Below, piece after piece: positions 6,990 to 10,445 of a stretch of 10,445 nt of DNA. The DNA lies in the NCBI GenBank assembly GCA_016206635.1, contig JACQRF010000171.1:1-10445 (forward strand). Direction: 5' to 3'. A program made the translations under genes and the position numbers. The DNA is from Candidatus Omnitrophota bacterium. GTDB lineage: Bacteria > Omnitrophota > Gorgyraeia > 1-14-0-20-64-10 > JACQQZ01. Every line of letters begins with the position of its first letter. Within the stretch, counting starts at the first letter, position 1. Below the pieces are notes generated by a model. The model did no database searches, had not been told where the DNA came from, and worked only from the letters and a program-made list of their open reading frames with translations.

Positions 6990-7019
6990 AGTATGGCTGA
7001 TGAGGAGGAATTATGTCAA
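6990..7019 (-). promoter_or_regulatory. Candidate promoter for the split exported-protein gene
   Basis: On the minus strand there is a perfect -35 TTGACA (7014-7019), an 18-base spacer, and a weaker -10 CATACT (6990-6995, 4 of 6 matches). The ATG at 6979 follows 10 bases after the -10 box, and no Shine-Dalgarno sequence is present. The arrangement resembles that upstream of trpB. Confidence 0.45.
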
Positions 7020-7099
7020 AGGGGCCCAGCAAAATCTCCGTGACGACTAACCGCGAGACGCTTGAGTTCACCCTAGTGGATGATGGTCGCGGCATCGCC
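7013..7099 (+). pseudogene. Possible relic of a GHKL (histidine-kinase-like) ATPase domain
   Basis: The plus-strand frame reads SKISVTTNRETLEFTLVDDG then RGIA. This resembles the strand-strand-DxGxG(I) segment of HATPase_c domains (the VDDGRGI text is the G1 box). An AGGAGG (7003-7008) stands 4 bases before the ATG at 7013. Nothing ATPase-like follows: the frame continues antisense through the DUF5615 gene and stops at 7243. The last part overlaps the end of that gene (7073 onward), so part of the likeness could be chance. No known gene is complete here. I regard it as a likely leftover fragment at best. Confidence 0.25.
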
Positions 7100-7441
7100 C
7101 ATGAGGAGGACGACCGAGTGGGGCAGCCGCTTCAGGAGACGCGGCTGCAACGCAACCAAGAGACGCTCCGCCACGACCTGAGGCGCGGAATTCGAGAACT
7201 GCATGATCACGATACCCCGGTGGTACGCCGGCGGTCGGAATAAGGCGTGCGCGAAATCGCGGTCGTGGGTCAAGATTACCCGGCGTTCCCGCCCGGCTAA
7301 CTGGAGGACCTGTTCGTCCGTCCAGCCGGACAACCCGCGCTCTTTGATGTCGGCGATGTCGTAGCCGTGATCGCGCAGGGCGCGGACAACTCGGGGCGCC
7401 ACGTTCTCATCGGCGAGAAACGTGACGGGCCGGCGGGACAT
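7073..7441 (-). CDS. DUF5615 PIN-like protein, probable toxin of a toxin-antitoxin pair
   Basis: A 122-residue PIN-like protein. The N terminus FLADENVAPRVVRALRDHGY carries the first acidic residue (D11). Acidic residues follow in WTDEQVLQLA (D42/E43) and in the hallmark ILTHDRDF (D60, D62). These are the putative metal-binding positions of the nuclease fold. The C-terminal part, GIVIMQFSNSAPQVVAERLL to SVVLLMGDAATIIH, has the expected final strand, so the gene seems whole. DUF5615 genes usually sit directly after DUF433 genes, and the pair is predicted to act as a VapBC-like toxin-antitoxin module; RNase activity is inferred for most members. The start is 3 bases after the DUF433 stop, consistent with one bicistronic message. 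No strong ribosome binding site of its own is visible. Confidence 0.85.
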   Translation of the reverse strand: MSRRPVTFLADENVAPRVVRALRDHGYDIADIKERGLSGWTDEQVLQLAGRERRVILTHDRDFAHALFRPPAYHRGIVIMQFSNSAPQVVAERLLVALQPRLLKRLPHSVVLLMGDAATIIH

Positions 7442-7444
7442 GGA

Positions 7445-7678
7445 TCAAGCCAAGGCGGCCTTGATCGGGGAGATCACCTCTTCACGCTTGATGACGGCGG
7501 CCGCATAGTTGAGGACGGCGCGGATATCCGCCTTCGTGAGTTGGGGGTACTCTTGGACGACGTCCTCAGCCGTCAGCCCGCTCGCCAGGAGTCCCAGCAC
7601 GAACTCCACCGTCATGCGAGTCCCCTGGAGAATGGGCTTGCCGCCCAAGATCTTTGGATTGAAGACAACGCGCTTCAT
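7445..7678 (-). CDS. DUF433 protein, probable antitoxin
   Basis: A 77-residue protein. NPKILGGKPILQGTRMTVEF (residues 7-26) is the DUF433 signature, followed by a helical segment, LLASGLTAEDVVQEYPQLTK and ADIRAVLNYAA, with a winged-helix or helix-turn-helix character. The family is expected to neutralise the DUF5615 partner and to repress its own operon; this is family knowledge, not shown here. A purine-rich stretch, GAGGGGAGGGG (plus 7683-7693), lies 4 bases before the ATG and makes a strong ribosome binding site. It is the first gene of the pair and lies 37 bases after htpX. Confidence 0.88.
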   Translation of the reverse strand: MKRVVFNPKILGGKPILQGTRMTVEFVLGLLASGLTAEDVVQEYPQLTKADIRAVLNYAAAVIKREEVISPIKAALA

Positions 7679-7682
7679 ACGG

Positions 7683-7706
7683 CCCCTCCCCTCACCGCCC
7701 AGTGTA
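7683..7706 (-). promoter_or_regulatory. Extended -10 promoter and ribosome binding site of the DUF433/DUF5615 pair
   Basis: On the minus strand TGGTACACT gives an extended -10 (TACACT at 7701-7706) with no clear -35 box. It is followed by the purine-rich ribosome binding site at 7683-7693. The -10 hexamer is the same TACACT as in the trpB promoter. The site lies in the short gap after htpX, so the pair can probably be expressed independently. Confidence 0.4.
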
Positions 7707-7715
7707 CCACACCGC

Positions 7716-8573
7716 TCACTCCCCGTGGCGGGCCATGCGCTCGAGGATTTCGATGCGGCGCTCGACGGGCGGGTGGGTGCTGAAGAGGTTGACGAGCCCC
7801 CCGCCGGTGAGCGGATTCACGATGAAGAGGTGCGCGGTGGCCGGATTGGCCCCTGCCAACGGCGCGACGGCCGCGGCCAGATGGATCTTCCGCAGGGCGC
7901 TGGCTAGAGCGAGCGGCTTGTGGCAGAGGGCCGCGCCGCTGGCGTCCGCCTCGTACTCGCGGGCGCGGGAGACGGCCATTTGGATGAGCATCGCCGCGAT
8001 GGGGGCGACGATCGCGACAACAAGCATCATCACCAACTGTAGGCCGCCGCTGTTCCGGTCCCGGCGGCCGCCGCCCCACATCATGGACCACCGGGCCATG
8101 TTGGCCAGCGTGTAGATGGCCCCGGCGATGGTCGCGGCAATCGTGCTGGTTAGGATGTCCCGGTTGCGGACGTGGGCCAGCTCGTGGGCCAGCACCCCTT
8201 CCAGCTCTTCCCACGACAGCGCCCGAAGAATCCCATCCGTCACGGCGACCGCCGCATGATTCGGGCTGCGGCCCGTGGCGAACGCGTTCGCGGTCTGGCT
8301 CGGGATCCGGTACACCTTCGGCATCGGCATGCGCGCGAGTTGGGTCAGGGTGCGGACGATCCGGTGCAGCTCCGGCAGCTCCGACTCGCTGACTGGCTTG
8401 GCGCGATACATCGCCAGCACGATCTTGTCGGAGAACCAGTAGGAGACGCCGTTCATCAAGAGGGCGAAGCCGAATGCCATCATCATCCCCTGCCGGCCGC
8501 CGAGCAATTGCCCGATCCCAACCAGCAACAGGGTTAGCAGCGTGAGAAACACGGTGGTCTTGAGCGTGTTCAT
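7716..8573 (-). CDS. htpX: HtpX membrane-bound zinc metalloprotease (M48B)
   Basis: A 285-residue inner-membrane protease of quality control that cleaves damaged membrane proteins under stress. Two N-terminal membrane segments (about residues 7-24 and 29-47) precede the catalytic region. The zinc motif HELAH is at 130-134, with the third ligand Glu in REYEADASG (E208). The conserved NAFATGRSPNHAAVAVTDG lies before the active site. A further hydrophobic stretch lies at about 178-200, and the family ending LFSTHPPVERRIEILERM is present. The length is standard and nothing is missing. The start is well supported by AAGGAGG upstream and a TATAAT promoter. It is not a tryptophan gene; it sits between trpF and the toxin-antitoxin-like pair and appears to be a separate transcription unit. 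Confidence 0.96.
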   Translation of the reverse strand: MNTLKTTVFLTLLTLLLVGIGQLLGGRQGMMMAFGFALLMNGVSYWFSDKIVLAMYRAKPVSESELPELHRIVRTLTQLARMPMPKVYRIPSQTANAFATGRSPNHAAVAVTDGILRALSWEELEGVLAHELAHVRNRDILTSTIAATIAGAIYTLANMARWSMMWGGGRRDRNSGGLQLVMMLVVAIVAPIAAMLIQMAVSRAREYEADASGAALCHKPLALASALRKIHLAAAVAPLAGANPATAHLFIVNPLTGGGLVNLFSTHPPVERRIEILERMARHGE

Positions 8574-8586
8574 GGGGTTTGTCGAA

Positions 8587-8593
8587 CCTCCTT
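8587..8593 (-). promoter_or_regulatory. Shine-Dalgarno site of htpX
   Basis: AAGGAGG on the minus strand is a full consensus match. It lies 13 bases from the ATG at 8573, somewhat further than the usual 5-9. Confidence 0.7.
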
Positions 8594-8608
8594 GTAGGGA
8601 ACAGCCTT

Positions 8609-8636
8609 ATTATACACCAAAAACCTGAGGGGTCAG
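8609..8636 (-). promoter_or_regulatory. Promoter of htpX
   Basis: On the minus strand a perfect -10 TATAAT (8609-8614) lies 16 bases downstream of CTGACC (8631-8636), a 4 of 6 match to the -35 consensus. The -35 overlaps the trpF stop codon and the hairpin of the possible terminator. I see no specific heat-shock sigma-32 or CIRCE-like motif. Confidence 0.65.
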
Positions 8637-8645
8637 ACCCCCTGG
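8619..8645 (-). terminator. Possible intrinsic terminator at the end of trpF
   Basis: The minus strand reads CCAGGGGG TCTGA CCCC TCAGG TTTTT. This is a GC-rich stem (GGGG/CCCC, extended imperfectly by CC/GG) with a 5-base loop that includes the trpF TGA, followed directly by five T. The core GGGGTCTGACCCC (8629-8641) is a perfect 13-base palindrome. The short stem makes termination efficiency uncertain, and the palindrome could instead be a protein site or a dispersed repeat. Confidence 0.4.
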
Positions 8646-9322
8646 ACAGCGCGGAGGAACGCGCGGACCTTCGCCGGGTCTTTGCGTCCTGGCGAACGCT
8701 CGACGCCGCTGGAGACGTCCACCTCCGACGGGCGGACCTGCCGGATGGCCGTCGCCACGGTGCCGGGGCGCAACCCGCCAGCCAGGATGATCGGCAGGCC
8801 GAAGCGCTTGGCGCGGACCGCCAGGCGCCAGTCGAAGGCGCGGCCGGTGCCGCCGCGCTGAGGCGCGTGGTGAGGCCTCCGCTCGCCGAAGCCACTGCGG
8901 TGGCCGGGCGCCGCCGTGTCAAGGAGGATGGCGTCCACGGTCCCGCGATATCGGGGGATGGCGTTGAGGTCATTGGCGTCGGTGACGAGCACCGCCTTGA
9001 CGACCGGCAGGCCCGTCCGCCGGCGGAGCGCCCGGCAATCGGCCGGGGGCTCCTCACCGTGGAGCTGGAGCCGGCCGAGCCGGCACCGGCGCGCCAGGGC
9101 GGCGATGCGGGCCGGCGGGTCGTTGACAAAGACGCCGACCGGGATCGCCGCTGAGGCGACGAGGGCCTGGCTGATTCGGGCGGCCTGCCCCGGCGTCACC
9201 CGCCGGGGGCTGCCGGCGGCGAAGACGAGGCCGATGGCATTGGCCCCCGCCCGGACCGCGACCTGCGCGTCCCGCACCGTCGTAATCCCGCAGATTTTCA
9301 CCTGGACGGGCCGGCCGCTCAC
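8633..9322 (-). CDS. trpF: Phosphoribosylanthranilate isomerase with an extra loop
   Basis: A 229-residue TIM barrel that converts phosphoribosylanthranilate to CdRP, the third tryptophan-specific step. The general base Cys is in VKICGIT (C11) and the general acid Asp in AILLDT (D135). GLVFAAGSPR, VGVFVND, LQLHGEE, ILAGGL and VDVSSGVE are all present. The family is usually near 205 residues. Here about 14 extra residues (roughly 141-156, HRSGFGERRPHHAPQR) lie between DTAAPG and GGTGRAFDW, where relatives have a short turn. The start is GTG at 9322, overlapping the trpC stop as GTGA, with purine-rich GAGG/GGGG upstream. The active-site residues are intact, so it is probably functional. Confidence 0.95.
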   Translation of the reverse strand: MSGRPVQVKICGITTVRDAQVAVRAGANAIGLVFAAGSPRRVTPGQAARISQALVASAAIPVGVFVNDPPARIAALARRCRLGRLQLHGEEPPADCRALRRRTGLPVVKAVLVTDANDLNAIPRYRGTVDAILLDTAAPGHRSGFGERRPHHAPQRGGTGRAFDWRLAVRAKRFGLPIILAGGLRPGTVATAIRQVRPSEVDVSSGVERSPGRKDPAKVRAFLRAVQGV

Positions 9323-10095
9323 CGCCCCATGACCTCGCGGACCTTGGCCCGGATATCGGGGGCGGCCATGAACGCCTCACCAATCAGCACCGCGTGGACC
9401 CCCAGCGATTTGACGTACAGAACGTCCTCGTGGCTGCGCAAACCGCTCTCCGCGACGACGATTTTCCCCTTCGGCACATGGCGGATGAGCCGGGCGGTCG
9501 TCTCGCGATCCACCTTGAAGGTGTGCAAATCGCGGTTGTTGATGCCGAGGATCTCGGCGCCGGCCGCCAGCGCCTTTTGCAGATCTTCCTCCGTGTGGAC
9601 CTCGACCAGCGCCGCCATGCCGAGCTCCGCCGCCGTCGCCAGGAACTGCCGCAGCTCCGGCTCGCTCAGCAAGTCGGCGATCAGCAACACGGCATCGGCC
9701 CCCGCCACCGCGCTCTCATACACCTGGTAGAGGTCAATCAGGAAATCTTTCCGCAACACCGGCACGGTGGTGACCGCGCGCGCTTGGGCCAGGTAACCCA
9801 GGTGGCCGCCGAAAAACCGTTCATCGGTGAGCACCGAGAGCGCCTGCGCCCCGGCCGCCTGATAGATCTGGGCGATCTGCACCGGGTCCACGTCCGCCCG
9901 GATCGTGCCGGCTGACGGGGAGGCCTGCTTGATCTCCGCAATCAAGTTGAGTTGGTGTGGCCGGCTGATCGCGGCCAGGAAATTCCGCCGCGGCTTGAAC
10001 GACGGCGCCCGCTCCTTCAACACCTCGAGGGGGCGGACCTCCTTGGCGAGCGCCACTTCCTGGCGCTTATGCTCAATGATGCGGGCCAGCATCAT
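9319..10095 (-). CDS. trpC: Indole-3-glycerol phosphate synthase
   Basis: A 258-residue TIM barrel that converts CdRP to indole-3-glycerol phosphate with loss of CO2 and water. The conserved residues are present: E54 and K56 in LIAEIKQASPSAG, the catalytic K116 in VLRKDFLID, E165 in VEVHTEED, N186 in GINNRDL, and E216/S217 in VAESGL. The phosphate-binding end is VHAVLIGEAFM. It is a stand-alone TrpC, not fused to TrpF. The ATG at 10095 overlaps the trpD stop as ATGA; a second ATG follows at once and could also serve. It sits between trpD and trpF in pathway order. Confidence 0.97.
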   Translation of the reverse strand: MMLARIIEHKRQEVALAKEVRPLEVLKERAPSFKPRRNFLAAISRPHQLNLIAEIKQASPSAGTIRADVDPVQIAQIYQAAGAQALSVLTDERFFGGHLGYLAQARAVTTVPVLRKDFLIDLYQVYESAVAGADAVLLIADLLSEPELRQFLATAAELGMAALVEVHTEEDLQKALAAGAEILGINNRDLHTFKVDRETTARLIRHVPKGKIVVAESGLRSHEDVLYVKSLGVHAVLIGEAFMAAPDIRAKVREVMGR

Positions 10096-10445
10096 GCGGG
10101 GAGATTCGTCCAGGTCTTCACGCGCTCGAACAGCTCGGCGGCCCGGCCGCTGTCGAGCGCCTGGCGCGCCAGGGCAACCCCGCCGGCGATATCGGCCGCC
10201 GCCTCACCGGCATAGAGGGCGCACCCGGCATTGAGGAGCGCGGCCTCCCGGTAGGGCCCCGGGCGCCCGTCGAGGATGTCGCGGGCGATCTGCGCGCAGG
10301 CCGTCGCCTCGCCGCCGCGCAACGACGCCAGCGGCACGCGTGACAGCCCGAACGCCTCCGGCGTGACGGTATACGTCGTGCTGCCCCCGCCGGCCACCTC
10401 CAGGATCCGGGTCGCCCCCACCGTGCTGACTTCATCGAGCCCCGG
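10092..10445 (-). CDS. trpD: Anthranilate phosphoribosyltransferase, C-terminal part (runs off the window)
   Basis: The last 117 codons are present; the N-terminal part lies beyond base 10445. The fragment starts PGLDEVSTVGATRILEV, matching the GLDE(I/V)S..GPT region of TrpD. It continues with VTPEAFGLSR, the LRGGEATACAQIARDIL segment and GPYREAALLNAGCALY, all standard for the C-terminal half of the enzyme. TrpD transfers phosphoribose from PRPP to anthranilate. The PRPP-binding glycine loop is outside the window. The frame is open to the window edge, and an internal GTG at 10421 is not the start. The TGA overlaps the trpC start. Confidence 0.95.
   Translation of the reverse strand, partial: PGLDEVSTVGATRILEVAGGGSTTYTVTPEAFGLSRVPLASLRGGEATACAQIARDILDGRPGPYREAALLNAGCALYAGEAAADIAGGVALARQALDSGRAAELFERVKTWTNLPA

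Noticed and set aside
7013..7243. A complete 76-codon gene on the plus strand with a good ribosome binding site
   Set aside because: Only the first 29 codons look like protein. The rest is antisense to the DUF5615 gene, so it is listed only as a possible relic.
7675..9129. A 484-codon minus-strand open frame across htpX and trpF
   Set aside because: It is a shifted frame of two well-recognised genes, with Arg/Pro/Ser-rich low-complexity translation and no motif.

Overview
The window is GC-rich, gene-dense bacterial DNA with nearly all host genes on the minus strand, so transcription runs from high to low coordinates. The likely source is an uncultured bacterium. The best taxonomic hint is a signal-peptide protein whose mature part starts LRQPTVEGTGLEEL, followed by AAGMEE linkers. 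I associate this style with Candidatus Omnitrophota (Omnitrophica), but that is an inference from memory, not a search result.

Right part (8633-10445): the end of trpD, then trpC and trpF, joined by ATGA/GTGA stop-start overlaps. A possible hairpin-plus-T-run terminator lies at the end of trpF and overlaps a good promoter for htpX. Left part (1-4552): trpB restarts from its own promoter and is followed by trpA, a mannose-1-phosphate guanylyltransferase gene (manC-like), an M16 zinc peptidase gene and the start of rpe. Every junction there is a 1-11 base overlap, so this is one translationally coupled unit. Together the two parts hold the tryptophan steps from anthranilate phosphoribosyl transfer (TrpD) to tryptophan synthase (TrpAB).

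Middle part (about 4553-8632): an accessory block separates trpF from trpB. It holds htpX (membrane zinc protease), a DUF433/DUF5615 toxin-antitoxin-like pair, and an apparently exported protein of unknown function. The gene for that protein is cut in two by a complete 1,049-base IS30-family element at 5374-6422. The reading frames on the two sides of the element are in register, so the fragments look like one former gene of about 451 codons.

The points most worth a second look are: the IS-split exported protein with its repeated AAGMEE linker; a palindromic in-frame insertion of about 14 codons inside trpB, and a second insertion of similar size in trpF; a hairpin that hides the transposase ribosome binding site; and two promoters placed so close to their start codons that the mRNAs may be leaderless. 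I see no tRNA, rRNA or CRISPR array. No gene-free stretch exceeds 300 bases.
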